64,000 nucleotides of DNA from Agromyces sp. Leaf222 (GCF_001421565.1 NZ_LMKQ01000002.1:124001-188000); one strand, 5' to 3'; positions 51,901 to 59,620 are shown, counted from the first letter of the stretch. Made by a program: numbers and translations. Notes: generated from the letters alone by a model not told the origin.

Positions 51901-52084
51901 CGAGCGCACGCCGGTCGACCCGACCCCGGCGCCCACCCCGGCACCGGCGGCAACCACGTCGACGGGCCTTGCCTCGACCGGCGTCGAGCCCTCGCTCTGG
52001 TTCGCGGGTGCCGGCCTGCTGCTGGCCCTCGGTGCGGCCCTCGTGCTCGTGCGCCGTCGTCGTGCTGAGGATGCCACCCGCTGA
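48908..52084 (+). CDS. Cell-wall-anchored surface protein with seven Ig-like repeats
   Basis: 1058 residues. A signal peptide ends near residue 37 (AAAPAQA|APPS). Seven putative-Ig (He_PIG/cadherin-like) modules of about 90 residues follow, recognised by phrases such as TAGSLPAGLALSPTGLLSGTPTAGG. Two non-repeat beta modules (near WVGETSVVVTVGHSKTVAG and WTGPTSLLLTVGDEVLL) interrupt the series. The tail has a Pro/Thr linker (PVDPTPAPTPAP), then LASTG, a hydrophobic helix and RRRR. That is a class-E-type LAxTG sortase signal. Probably an adhesin or structural surface protein. GTG start at 48908 follows GAGAGGAC. Confidence 0.9.
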   Translation: MSMPRPFHRLLRPVASALAVLLVAAATVLGAAAPAQAAPPSALTFTEGVDPGAPTVLVEPGTASNSALYADTAPPGMWLEFFGAGDSGIRLAGTPEVDGVYHVRYDVTFPGGPWMQAYTTVVTVLPSTPVTPAPAWTTTTLGPITRLSAVSVGLAASDTTSFAITAGSLPAGLSLVGGTISGTVTAAPGPYSFTVTATGPGGSTAQAFSGSVAARDISWPAPVVGPFTVGVAVSQQFSGTNLESFAVTAGSLPAGLALSPTGLLSGTPTAGGSSTLTITAWNSDPSSTSRSVTIVVNDVPPVWQTSQFLGDAGVGLAYSKALVATDAVSYAVTAGSLPLGLSLSTGGVISGIPTAAGVSNFTVTATKASGGSAARAFELEVLAAPIWVGETSVVVTVGHSKTVAGHFENVLTVNINEDPTGPFRSSASRGLITVTGLRPGTGATFPLGITTVHPSLGVRIDVTVLAEPVWVTESIGALRQGVAVDAGLALEATDATGYAITAGNLPAGLSLAADGSITGTPTTAGPYTFTVGATNGDVTVDRQFTGSVKAPLVVWVTDEVDPVPVDHALGLAFVAKNAATLSVVSGSLPTGTALSADGLLTGTPTVAGSSTFTIRATNADGESADREFTLDVLAPATWTGPTSLLLTVGDEVLLDSGGNIVGGRFHQASFDPDGGFDASLRSADLLAIGAHKAGTATLYIDLENALGVLSSVEIVVEVRNAPVWVSESLGALREGVAVDAGLALEATDATGFAIVDGELPDGLALAADGSVTGTPTAFGAYDLTVEATNGDVTVARQFTGTVNAPVVTWTTTTVPLLHEDVAAGVVFAAEHAASFAVTDGALPDGLTLAADGTLAGSPTEAGTFEVEVTATNATGEGVAQSFTIVVDEPVLSVVLDGKPGDAASGLGVIVTGSGLSPDAAFDVTLFSDPIVVESGVVAADGTIDVAASLPDVVPFGAHELRVTAVGADGEPFTTSVWFSVGEDGEIIEISTDGPVAEPERTPVDPTPAPTPAPAATTSTGLASTGVEPSLWFAGAGLLLALGAALVLVRRRRAEDATR

Positions 52085-52097
52085 GCGTCCCGAACAT

Positions 52098-52143
52098 CGC
52101 GATGCCGGTTCAGCCTCGACGACGAGGCCGAACCGGCATCGCG
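52098..52143. terminator. Bidirectional terminator between the wall protein and ppk2 genes
   Basis: 21-base arms CGCGATGCCGGTTCAGCCTCG and complement with one mismatch, 4-base loop ACGA; starts 13 bases after one stop and 4 bases before the other. Confidence 0.9.
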
Positions 52144-52147
52144 CGTC

Positions 52148-52963
52148 TCAGTCCTTGGCGTCCGCCGCCTCGATGACCGCGGCCGCGTGGTCGGGCACGA
52201 GGTTCGCCCACTCGCGGGGCGGGCGCTCGTAGCCGCCGGCCACCGGGCGCGGCGGGATCACGATCTCCTCGCGTTCGACCTTCTCGTACGGGATCTTCGA
52301 GAGCAGGTGGGCGATCATGTTGATGCGCGAACGGCGCTTGTCGTCGCTCTCGATCTCGTACCAGGGTGCCTCGGAGATGTCGGTGTTCGCGAACATGGCG
52401 TCCTTCGCGCGCGAGTAGTCCTCCCACTTCGTGATCGAGAGCACGTCGTTGGGGCTGAGCTTCCAGCGCCGCATCGGGTCTTCCAGCCGGGAGCGGAACC
52501 GCTCCTCCTGCACGACGTCGGAGACGCTGAACCAGTACTTCAGCAGGATGATGCCGTCTTCGACCAGCATCCGCTCGAAGATCGGGGCCTGGTGCAGGAA
52601 CCGGTGGTACTCCTCGTTGGTGCAGTAGCCCATGACGCGTTCGACGCCCGCCCGGTTGTACCAGGAGCGGTCCATGAGCACGATCTCGCCCGCTGCAGGC
52701 AGGTGCGGCACGTACCGCTGGAAGTACCAGCGCGTCTTGTCGCGCACGCTCGGCGTCGGCAGCGCGACGACGCGCGTGACGCGGGGGTTCATGTACTCGG
52801 AGACGCGCTTGATCGTCGAGCCCTTGCCCGCGGCATCCCTCCCCTCGAAGATCACCACGACGCGCGCGCCGGACTGCTGCACCCACGCCTGCATGTCGAC
52901 GAGCTTCGCCTGCAGGTCCTTCAGCTCGCGTTCGTACAGCTTCTTCGGCATCCGCTCGGTCAT
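52148..52963 (-). CDS. ppk2: Polyphosphate kinase 2 (class I PPK2)
   Basis: 271 residues, single PPK2 domain. Walker A in IFEGRDAAGKGSTIKRVSEY, lid region RWYFQRYVPHLP, Walker B VLMDRSWYNRAGVERVMGYC, and FSVSDVVQEERFRSRLEDPMRRWKLSP, which are standard. It transfers phosphate between polyphosphate and nucleoside diphosphates (GDP or ADP) in the cytoplasm. ATG 52963 is preceded by AGGAGG at good spacing. The frame continues upstream but is not conserved there. Confidence 0.95.
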   Translation of the reverse strand: MTERMPKKLYERELKDLQAKLVDMQAWVQQSGARVVVIFEGRDAAGKGSTIKRVSEYMNPRVTRVVALPTPSVRDKTRWYFQRYVPHLPAAGEIVLMDRSWYNRAGVERVMGYCTNEEYHRFLHQAPIFERMLVEDGIILLKYWFSVSDVVQEERFRSRLEDPMRRWKLSPNDVLSITKWEDYSRAKDAMFANTDISEAPWYEIESDDKRRSRINMIAHLLSKIPYEKVEREEIVIPPRPVAGGYERPPREWANLVPDHAAAVIEAADAKD

Positions 52964-53071
52964 CGTGAACCTCCTGCGCTGAAGCCTAGGGCGCGAGCTC
53001 GAAGCGGATGCCGCGGCGCGGCCGACAATACGGTGGAGAGGTCGCACAGCTTCCGTCGGGAGAATGGGCGG

Positions 53072-54055
53072 ATGACCGTGCTCGCACCGCTGAAGTCGCC
53101 CGCGAGCGGGCCCTCGTCGCCGCGCCCGATTCGGCGTCGCCGGGTCGGGCTCGCCCGGGTCGCCGCACTGCTGGGCACGGCTCTCGTGCTCCTGCTGGTG
53201 CTGCACACGATGGTTCCGGATGTCGCGGGCCTCGGTCTCATCGTCGACACCGCGCTGCCGTGGTTCGGGCTCGCGGTGCCGCTGCTGCTCGTCGGTGCGC
53301 TCGTCGCGAGGAGTCGCGCGGCGATCGCCACCGCCGTGCTCGCCGCGCTCGTCTGGAGCGTCATGTTCGTGCCGTCGCTCGTGCCGTTGTCGTGGACGGC
53401 GGCTCCCGCATCCGACGCTCGCCTGACCGTGGCGAGCCAGAACGTCGAGGCCGGCTCCGGCACCGCCGCCGACTCGGCCGTCGCGCTGGCCGGCACCGGT
53501 GCCGAGGTGGTCGCGCTGCAGGAGATGGACGCCGAGTCCCGTGCCGACGCCGGGACGGTGCTCGACGAGAGCTACCCCTACCGCTACGGGGTCGGGACCG
53601 TCGGCGTCTGGAGCGTCTTCCCGATCGAGAACGCCCAGATGCTCGACCTCGGGCTCGGCTGGAAGCGCGGGCTGGCGGCCGACCTCGAGACGCCGAGCGG
53701 GCCCGTGAGCATCTACGTCGTGCACGCGGCATCCGCTCGACCGGCCGGGCACGGCGAACGCGACGCCATGCTCGCGAACCTCGCCGATCACCTCGAGCGC
53801 GACGAGAACGACCGGGTCATCGCCGTCGGTGATTTCAACGCCGGGTCGTCGGACCGAGCCCTCGCCGACATCACCGCGCAGCTGTCGGAGGCGAACCAGA
53901 GCGGCGGCGGGTTCGGATTCACGTGGCCGGCCACCGCGCCGGTCGTGCGCCTCGACCACGTGTTCCAGCGCGGCATGGACGTCGTGTCGAACACCTCCGT
54001 GCCGGCAGGGGGCGGCGACCACCTCGCCGTGATCGCGACGCTGAACCTCGAGTAG
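53072..54055 (+). CDS. Membrane-anchored endonuclease/exonuclease/phosphatase (EEP) family protein
   Basis: 327 residues. About 100 N-terminal residues hold three membrane helices (VAALLGTALVLLLVLH, LPWFGLAVPLLLVGALVA, ATAVLAALVWSVMF). The EEP domain faces outside: metal and catalytic residues in ASQNVEAGS, VALQEMD, VGDFNAGSSD, LDHVF and GGDHLAV. Such proteins are phosphodiesterases or sphingomyelinase-like enzymes; the substrate is unknown. Confidence 0.87.
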   Translation: MTVLAPLKSPASGPSSPRPIRRRRVGLARVAALLGTALVLLLVLHTMVPDVAGLGLIVDTALPWFGLAVPLLLVGALVARSRAAIATAVLAALVWSVMFVPSLVPLSWTAAPASDARLTVASQNVEAGSGTAADSAVALAGTGAEVVALQEMDAESRADAGTVLDESYPYRYGVGTVGVWSVFPIENAQMLDLGLGWKRGLAADLETPSGPVSIYVVHAASARPAGHGERDAMLANLADHLERDENDRVIAVGDFNAGSSDRALADITAQLSEANQSGGGFGFTWPATAPVVRLDHVFQRGMDVVSNTSVPAGGGDHLAVIATLNLE

Positions 54056-54166
54056 CGCTCGGGTCGCGTCGGCCGGGGCATCGTTGACTCCGCAGCATCC
54101 GCCCCACTAGGGTTCGAAGGCTGCGCAGTCCGCGCAGCAGCCCCGGAGCCTGAATGGAGAGCGGCC

Positions 54167-54286
54167 ATGAGCGTGTACCTGCAGCGCACGAACAAGCCGA
54201 CCTTCGTCGAGCCCGCGATCCAGCAGCGCCCCTTCGGCGACCTGATCAATCGCGAACTCGACCAGGCTCTCGAGCCGGCACCCTGA
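54167..54286 (+). CDS. Small hypothetical protein (39 residues)
   Basis: Encodes MSVYLQRTNKPTFVEPAIQQ followed by RPFGDLINRELDQALEPAP. It has an ATGGAGAG ribosome binding site 6 bases before the ATG, ends TGA, and is followed 25 bases later by a hairpin with a T-rich tail, so it looks like an independent transcription unit. Composition is not that of random high-GC DNA (Lys, Asn, Ile, Gln used). Soluble, amphipathic; no homologue recognised. It could be a small regulatory protein or leader of rtcB. Confidence 0.55.
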   Translation: MSVYLQRTNKPTFVEPAIQQRPFGDLINRELDQALEPAP

Positions 54287-54310
54287 CGCCGCGGCATCCG
54301 CCGTCTTCGT

Positions 54311-54345
54311 CACCCCGTGCCGCTCGAGGCCCGGGGTGCTTCTCT
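54311..54345 (+). terminator. Terminator after the 39-residue gene
   Basis: CACCCCG (54311-54317) and CGGGGTG (54332-54338) around a 14-base loop, followed by CTTCTCTGTCT, the most T-rich tail in the neighbourhood. Confidence 0.6.
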
Positions 54346-54412
54346 GTCTGCGCGCGCGACGAGACCCTCGGGCCCTCGGATCCATCGCAGTGCAACCAGA
54401 CAGGAAAGGACC

Positions 54413-55579
54413 ATGGAGAAGCTCTCCAACCGGCTCGTCTCGTGGGCGAGCCTGATCGACGAGAAGACCGTCGAGCAGGCCCGCACATCGTCGACGATGC
54501 CGTTCATCTACCCGCACCTCGCGCTCATGCCCGATGCGCATCTGGGTCTCGGCGCGACCGTGGGGTCGGTCATCCCGACCCTCGGCGCGATCATCCCTGC
54601 GGCCGTCGGGGTCGACATCGGCTGCGGCATGATCGCCGTGCAGACGCAGTTCACGGCAGCCGACCTGCCCGCCGACCGGCGGGAGGTGCGGGAGCAGATC
54701 GAGCGCGCCATCCCGCTCTCGGCCGGCAAGCACAACCGCAAGGTCGTGGCCACCGCGGCGCCGCGCATCGCGGAGCTCGAGACCCTCGCCGAGGCGAAGG
54801 GCTTCGACCCGTCGACCTACGCGGGCAACTGGCGCGAGCAGCTCGGGTCGCTCGGCAGCGGCAACCACTTCATCGAGGTCTCGCTCGACGAGAACGACGA
54901 CGTGTGGCTGTTCCTGCACTCGGGCAGTCGGGGCGTCGGCAACAGGATCGCCCAGCACCACATCAAGGTCGCCCAGCGACTCGCGAAGCAGTGGTGGATC
55001 GACCTGCCCGACCCCGACCTCGCCTACCTCGTCGAGGGCACGCCCGAGTTCACGCGGTACATCGCCGAGCTGCGCTGGGCGCAGCACTTCGCGCTGCTCA
55101 ACCGCGAGGAGATGATGGACCGCGTCATCCGGCAGGTGTCGGAGTGGGTGGGCACGGCCGTCGAGGAGCGGGCGCGCATCAACTGCCACCACAACTTCAC
55201 CGAGAGCGAGGAGCACTTCGGCAAGCGGGTATGGGTGTCGCGCAAGGGTGCCATCCAGGCGGATGCCGGTCGGCTCGGGCTCATCCCGGGGTCGATGGGC
55301 ACCGCGTCGTACGTCGTCGAGGGGCTCGGCGACCGGATGTCGCTGAACTCGTCGCCGCACGGCGCCGGGCGCACGTTCTCGCGCACGAAGGCGCGGCAGA
55401 CCTTCACGCACGAGCAGCTTCGTGAGGCGATGACGGGCATCGAGTTCCGCGATACCGACGCCTTCATCGACGAGATCCCGCAGGCCTACAAGCCGATCGA
55501 CCAGGTGATGGCGGATGCCGCTCCGCTGGTCGCGGTGCGGCACACGCTGCGGCAGATCGTGAACGTCAAGGGGAACTAG
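54413..55579 (+). CDS. rtcB: RtcB-family RNA ligase
   Basis: 388 residues. Metal site Asp/Cys in GVDIGCGMIAVQT, His in LGSGNHFIEV, HSGSRGVGN, CHHNFTE, and the guanylylated His in NSSPHGAGRTFSR. GTP/Mn-dependent ligation of RNA 2',3'-cyclic phosphate with 5'-OH ends, used in RNA repair or tRNA healing. Somewhat shorter than E. coli RtcB (408), as in actinobacteria. No RtcA or archease gene nearby. GGAAAGGA ribosome binding site. Confidence 0.93.
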   Translation: MEKLSNRLVSWASLIDEKTVEQARTSSTMPFIYPHLALMPDAHLGLGATVGSVIPTLGAIIPAAVGVDIGCGMIAVQTQFTAADLPADRREVREQIERAIPLSAGKHNRKVVATAAPRIAELETLAEAKGFDPSTYAGNWREQLGSLGSGNHFIEVSLDENDDVWLFLHSGSRGVGNRIAQHHIKVAQRLAKQWWIDLPDPDLAYLVEGTPEFTRYIAELRWAQHFALLNREEMMDRVIRQVSEWVGTAVEERARINCHHNFTESEEHFGKRVWVSRKGAIQADAGRLGLIPGSMGTASYVVEGLGDRMSLNSSPHGAGRTFSRTKARQTFTHEQLREAMTGIEFRDTDAFIDEIPQAYKPIDQVMADAAPLVAVRHTLRQIVNVKGN

Positions 55580-55671
55580 GGGGAGAGCGGATGCCGCGGC
55601 TCGCGCGCTCGAGGAGCGTGCGGGTCGCGGCATCCGTCGTCTGTCGCCCGGTGGCTCTTGACTTTGTCTCG

Positions 55672-55719
55672 TTGTTGCGTTGTTGCGTTGTTGCGTTGTT
55701 GCTTTGTTGCTTTGTTGCC
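55672..55719. repeat. Six tandem 8-bp repeats TTGTTGC(G/T/C)
   Basis: TTGTTGCG three times (55672-55695), TTGTTGCT twice (55696-55711), TTGTTGCC once (55712-55719). Ends 3 bases from the stop codon of the minus-strand gene at 55723. AT-rich and unlike its surroundings. Confidence 0.95.
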
Positions 55720-55722
55720 CTG

Positions 55723-56310
55723 CTACTCGGCGGGGATGCCGCGGTCGCGCACGAGGTACGCCCACGGGAACATCGTCGAGCCGACGACCCAGCCCTCGGC
55801 TTCGTCGCGGCGCGATGGGCCGCGCCAGATGAGGCGTTTCGTCTCCCACTGCGTGTCGGTGCGCACCATGCGGTGGCGCAGCAGGCCGGCCTCGACGGTG
55901 TGCCAGCCGGCGCGCCCGGCGAGCTCGAGCTCGGCCATCTCGTCGAACGCCGTCACCGGGCCGAGCCAGCGGTACTCCGCCTCGTCATCGGCTGCGGCGT
56001 CGGGCTGCGAGGCGTCGCCGAAGCGCTGCTGCGCGGCCTGGCGGGACATGCCCAGCTCGGCACCGATCGCGGCCCAGCTGACGCCCCCGGCGCGCGCCGA
56101 TTCGACGGCCTGGCGCAGGATGGCGCGCACCTCGCCCTCGGCGTCGGAGCTCGCGTGGATCAGGGCGAGGTGCTGCTCGGGCGCGAGGTGCTGTTCCGGC
56201 GAGAGGTGGCCGTCGACCTGGCCGTCGAGGCGGCTTCCGAGGATGCCGCGGTCCAGGTCCGCGGCGTCGAGCACGGCGAGCGTGATCGCGTCGCGGAGGT
56301 CAGCGGTCAT
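55723..56310 (-). CDS. Hypothetical protein with helix-turn-helix
   Basis: 195 residues. A sequence-specific HTH is visible about residues 76-98: GVSWAAIGAELGMSRQAAQQRFG, a form common in actinobacterial regulators of unknown role. The C-terminal half WLGPVTAFDEMAELELAGRAGWH...GWVVGSTMFPWAYLV is probably a binding domain. A EQHLAPEQHLA direct repeat lies at residues 40-50. Starts with an ATGA overlap on the membrane gene upstream, so a two-gene unit. Possibly DNA-binding and autoregulatory through the TGTCAA dyads upstream. Confidence 0.65.
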   Translation of the reverse strand: MTADLRDAITLAVLDAADLDRGILGSRLDGQVDGHLSPEQHLAPEQHLALIHASSDAEGEVRAILRQAVESARAGGVSWAAIGAELGMSRQAAQQRFGDASQPDAAADDEAEYRWLGPVTAFDEMAELELAGRAGWHTVEAGLLRHRMVRTDTQWETKRLIWRGPSRRDEAEGWVVGSTMFPWAYLVRDRGIPAE

Positions 56311-56564
56311 CGGTCGCCGTCCCGGCTCGGCAGCCACCACCCCTGCACCTCGCCGGAGCGCGAGCGGGACGCGAGCCAGCCGAGCGTCGAGGCGAGCACG
56401 ACGGTGCCGACGAGGGTGAGGGCGACGCCCGCGCCGATCAGCACCCCGCGCGCGACGCCCTCGAGCGCGGCGATGCCGATCAGGCTGCAGAGCATGCCGA
56501 TGGCGATCGCGGCGAAGCCGGTCGACCAAGTGGCGACGAGTCGTCGTTGCGTGCGTGCGGGCAT
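56307..56564 (-). CDS. Small two-helix membrane protein
   Basis: 85 residues with two hydrophobic helices (GFAAIAIGMLCSLIGIAAL and GVLIGAGVALTLVGTVVLAS) joined by a short loop, followed by a basic/acidic tail. No family recognised. Its gene leads the HTH gene; the pair could form a membrane protein plus regulator module. Confidence 0.65.
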   Translation of the reverse strand: MPARTQRRLVATWSTGFAAIAIGMLCSLIGIAALEGVARGVLIGAGVALTLVGTVVLASTLGWLASRSRSGEVQGWWLPSRDGDR

Positions 56565-56566
56565 GT

Positions 56567-56613
56567 GTCAACGATAGGTTGACGCATGCGCGACTGTCAA
56601 TACGAAGTTGACA
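56567..56613. promoter_or_regulatory. Two GTCAAC/GTTGAC dyads upstream of the small membrane protein gene
   Basis: GTCAAC-GATAG-GTTGAC (56567-56583) and TGTCAA-TACGAAG-TTGACA (56595-56613), about 28 bases apart centre to centre. The first begins 2 bases upstream of the start codon of the minus-strand gene. TTGACA on the minus strand may also be the -35. Confidence 0.7.
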
Positions 56614-56660
56614 TCTCGCGGCTCTCGAGCATTCGGCGGGCTCGAGCACGTCGTGGATCG

Positions 56661-56704
56661 CGTATGCCAGTTCCCCCTCATCGATGAGGGAGAACTGGCA
56701 TGCG
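56661..56704. repeat. 40-bp palindromic element, copy 1
   Basis: Half TATGCCAGTTCCCCCTCATC (56663-56682) followed directly by its near-complement (56683-56702), two mismatches in 20; flanking CG extends it. A second, perfect copy is at 60861-60900. Located between divergent genes. Confidence 0.93.
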
Positions 56705-56795
56705 ACATCTGCAAAGGTCCCTCCGCTCGCGTGACATGCCCGAACGGCGTCGATCGCGGCATCCGATCTGACGCACCGATGCGTTCAGCAGCGAT

Positions 56796-56813
56796 CGGAT
56801 GCCGCGGCATCCG
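56796..56813. repeat. Palindrome CGGATGCCGCGGCATCCG
   Basis: Perfect 18-bp palindrome, 2 bases from the stop of the glycosyltransferase gene. This is the full form of the overrepresented word in this window. Confidence 0.85.
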
Positions 56814-56814
56814 C

Positions 56815-58398
56815 TCAGCTGAGATGCGCGAGCCGCGGCCAGAGCTCGTCCCAGCCCGTGGTGCGGCCCGTGCAGAGCGTGATCGGCACGCCCTGCTCCT
56901 CGTTGTCGACATCGAGTTCGTTGTCGAGGTGCGCGACGGTCGTGCACGAGTCGAAGTCGCCGGTGACTCGGCGCGACAGTTCGCCGACGAAGACGACGTC
57001 GGTCGCGGCATCCGACGGCCTCGCCTGGAACCAGAGGCCGTTGTGCCCGCTGTAGACGGCGTCGGGGTCCAGCCCGTGCTCTGGGCCGAAGCGGGCGATG
57101 GCGCCGGCCTCGCCGTAGTTCGAGGTGATGACGACCGGTGCGGATGCGGCATCCGCACCGGCCTCGGCTTCGTGCACCACGGCGGCGACCTGCTCGACGT
57201 ACGTCGGCCAACCGACGGTGTCGCCGACGGTCTGGTTCATCGCGGCGAACGGGCTCGCACCGACGACCGCGAGCGGCAGCAGGGGCAGCGCGATGAGCGC
57301 CGACACGACGGCGTTCAGGGCGATGCCCGCCCAGACGAGCGCGCGGCGGCCACGGGTGCGCATCCACTCGGCGGTCGGCACCGCGCCGAGGGCGAGCAGC
57401 ACCTCGACGAGGCCGAGCGGATAGTACGGCTGCGCACCGCCCGCGATCGTCGCGAGCACCACGACGGCGAACGCCACGGCGAACAGCCGGATGGGCCGCC
57501 ACGCCGGCCGGCGGAACAGCCCGACGAGTCCGGCCACCCAGATCGGCACCAGCGGTGGCCCGGCGAGCAGGAACAGGAAGGGCAGCGTGAACAGGCGCCC
57601 GGCGCCGTCGGTGTCGTCGGCCAGCGCAGCGCCCATGCGCAGCTGCGGCAGGTCGTTCGCGACCTGGTACGCGAGGTTCGGCAGCGCGACGACGACGGCG
57701 ACCCCGACGCCCGCCCAGAGCCACGGCGATCGCAGCGCCCGCCACGGACCGACCGCGAGCAGGCCGATGCCGAGGCCCCCGACGAGCAGCACGACGAGCA
57801 GCTTGTTGTACGTCGCGAGGCCCGTGACGAGTCCGACCGCGATCCACCACCATCCGCTGCGCTCGCCGTCGCGCAGCAGCGCCCGCATCGCGAACAGCGC
57901 GACGAGCGGCCACACGACGAGGTCGAACGACGCGGTGAGCAGCAGGTGCCCGAACACCATCGGGAACGAGGCGGATGCCGCGGCCCACGCCGCGACCGCC
58001 TGTGCGCGTCGCCCGCCGCCGGCCTCGCGCGCGACGAGGGCGAGCACGAACAAGGCCGCAGCGGCGGCGAGGATCGCGGGGATCCGCAGCGCCCACGGCT
58101 CGTCGACGACGCTCGTGATCGCCCGCGCGACGAGCGGCGTCAGCGGCGGCTGGTCGACGTACCCCCACGCGGGATCGAGCATGCGGAAGTACAGCTCGTC
58201 GCGGTGGAACCCGTACCACTGGCTCGTCGCGGCGAGCAGCACGGCGAGGGCGGCCATCGCGGTGAAGACGGGCGCGCGGGCGAGCGGCGCGAGCTGCTCG
58301 ATGCGGGCCGGGTCGTCGCTCAGGGCGGGGCGGATGCCGCGTGCCGACGCCTCGTGCGACGGCCGCGTCGGTGCGTGCCCGGCCGCGGCATCCGACAT
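56815..58398 (-). CDS. GT39-like membrane glycosyltransferase (PMT/ArnT superfamily)
   Basis: 527 residues from ATG 58398. Ten to eleven membrane helices. The luminal acid motif is HRDELYFR near residue 65 (FxxDE type in the GT-C superfamily), and AAWAAASASFPMVFGHLLLTASFDLVVWPLVALF, GLVTGLATYNKLLVVLL are typical. The C-terminal 140 residues are a soluble outer domain with SNYGEAGAI and YSGHNGLWF. Uses a polyprenyl-phosphate sugar to glycosylate an extracellular target; the target is unknown. Confidence 0.87.
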   Translation of the reverse strand: MSDAAAGHAPTRPSHEASARGIRPALSDDPARIEQLAPLARAPVFTAMAALAVLLAATSQWYGFHRDELYFRMLDPAWGYVDQPPLTPLVARAITSVVDEPWALRIPAILAAAAALFVLALVAREAGGGRRAQAVAAWAAASASFPMVFGHLLLTASFDLVVWPLVALFAMRALLRDGERSGWWWIAVGLVTGLATYNKLLVVLLVGGLGIGLLAVGPWRALRSPWLWAGVGVAVVVALPNLAYQVANDLPQLRMGAALADDTDGAGRLFTLPFLFLLAGPPLVPIWVAGLVGLFRRPAWRPIRLFAVAFAVVVLATIAGGAQPYYPLGLVEVLLALGAVPTAEWMRTRGRRALVWAGIALNAVVSALIALPLLPLAVVGASPFAAMNQTVGDTVGWPTYVEQVAAVVHEAEAGADAASAPVVITSNYGEAGAIARFGPEHGLDPDAVYSGHNGLWFQARPSDAATDVVFVGELSRRVTGDFDSCTTVAHLDNELDVDNEEQGVPITLCTGRTTGWDELWPRLAHLS

Positions 58399-58539
58399 GC
58401 GGCTCACCCTAGCGGCGCCGGTCGTCGCCCGCGAGCGCAGCACTCGCGGCCATGCCCGCGCGGCTGCAGCTGTGAGTGCGGTCGGAAGCCGACGCCGCAC
58501 CGCCCGGCTCGGAAGGGACCGCGCGGCCATCTGGTAGCC

Positions 58540-59013
58540 ATGAGTATGGTCACCACCGATGCATCCTCGTCGCCCGTGGCGAACTCCGCCCGGCAGCTCC
58601 TCGACGCGAACGCCTACCTGACCCTCGCCACCGCAGACGCCGCAGGACGCCCCTGGGCGACCCCGGTGTGGTTCGCCGTGCGAGACCTGCGCGAATTCGT
58701 CTGGGTGTCGCGCCCCACCCGTCGTCACTCCGAGAACATCGCGGCACGGGCCGAGGTCGCGCTCGCCGTGTTCGACACGACGACGCCCGTCGGCGATGCG
58801 ACGGCCGTCTACGCCGAGGCACTCGCCGAGCAGGTTCCCGACGACGCACTCGAAGGCGCGCTCGCGGTGTACAACGCGGGATGCGCGGCATCCGGCCTGC
58901 GTCCGTGGGCGGAGGGGAGCGTGAGCGGCGCGGCACCCCATCGCCTGTACCGTGCGGTCGCGTCGCACCTCTGGGTGCTCGACGAGCGCGAGGACCGCGT
59001 CGCGGTCTACTGA
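58540..59013 (+). CDS. Pyridoxamine 5'-phosphate oxidase-family flavoprotein
   Basis: 157 residues. Split-barrel: ARQLLDANAYLTLATADAAGRPWATPVWFA, FVWVSRPTRRHSENIAARAEVALAVFD and HRLYRAVASHLWVLDE. FMN- or F420-binding small proteins of this group reduce diverse compounds. An ATG six bases later (58546) is the alternative. No partner. Confidence 0.85.
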   Translation: MSMVTTDASSSPVANSARQLLDANAYLTLATADAAGRPWATPVWFAVRDLREFVWVSRPTRRHSENIAARAEVALAVFDTTTPVGDATAVYAEALAEQVPDDALEGALAVYNAGCAASGLRPWAEGSVSGAAPHRLYRAVASHLWVLDEREDRVAVY

Positions 59014-59133
59014 GTCGCCGTCTCCTGAGTCGGGCCTTGCTGCGCGGATGCCGCGGCACGCCGTTCCCGCGCCCCTTCCGGTTGTCGGATGTCGCGGCTA
59101 GCGTCTGACCCACCGACCGCGAAGGAGCTTCCC

Positions 59134-59610
59134 ATGCCGACGACCACGATGACCTGCCTGCTCGTCGAGGGGCCGCTCGACGAGATGGCCGAGTTCTACG
59201 CCTCGCTCGTGCCCGACTCCGAGGTGCTGAACGTCGACCGCTGGCCGGCCGACTCCGAGCGGGCGGGCGAGCCGCTCGCCGTCGACTTCACGGTCGGCGG
59301 CGCGAGGTTCCAGCTGATCTCGGGCGGTCCGGATGTCGCGCTCACGCCGGTCGTGTCGATCAAGCTCGAGGTCGACGACCAGGCCGAGGTCGACCGCCTC
59401 TGGAACGCGCTCCTCGCCGACGGCGGCGAACCGAGCCAGTGCGGATGGCTCACCGACCGCTTCGGCCTCTCGTGGCAGCTGGTCCCACGCGGATTCACCG
59501 AGCTGATGACCACGACCGATACCGCCCTGAAGCAGGAGCTCTTCGCCGCGATGCTGCAGATGACGAAGCTCGAGATGCCCGTGTTCGACGCCATCGCCGC
59601 GCGGCACTGA
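59134..59610 (+). CDS. VOC-family (PhnB/glyoxalase-like) protein
   Basis: 158 residues. Starts MTCLLVEGPLDEMAEFYASLVPDSEVLN, then VDFTVGGARFQLISGGPD and CGWLTDRFGLSWQLVPRGF, the 3-demethylubiquinone/PhnB-like VOC series. A metal site cannot be assigned. TAGCGT -10 and a GAAGGAG ribosome binding site are visible. Confidence 0.9.
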   Translation: MPTTTMTCLLVEGPLDEMAEFYASLVPDSEVLNVDRWPADSERAGEPLAVDFTVGGARFQLISGGPDVALTPVVSIKLEVDDQAEVDRLWNALLADGGEPSQCGWLTDRFGLSWQLVPRGFTELMTTTDTALKQELFAAMLQMTKLEMPVFDAIAARH

Positions 59611-59620
59611 CGCGGGCAGG

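Noticed and set aside
57125..58537. Plus-strand open frames opposite the GT39-like gene
   Set aside because: They have antisense composition and no ribosome binding site, and the minus frame has helices and the DE motif.
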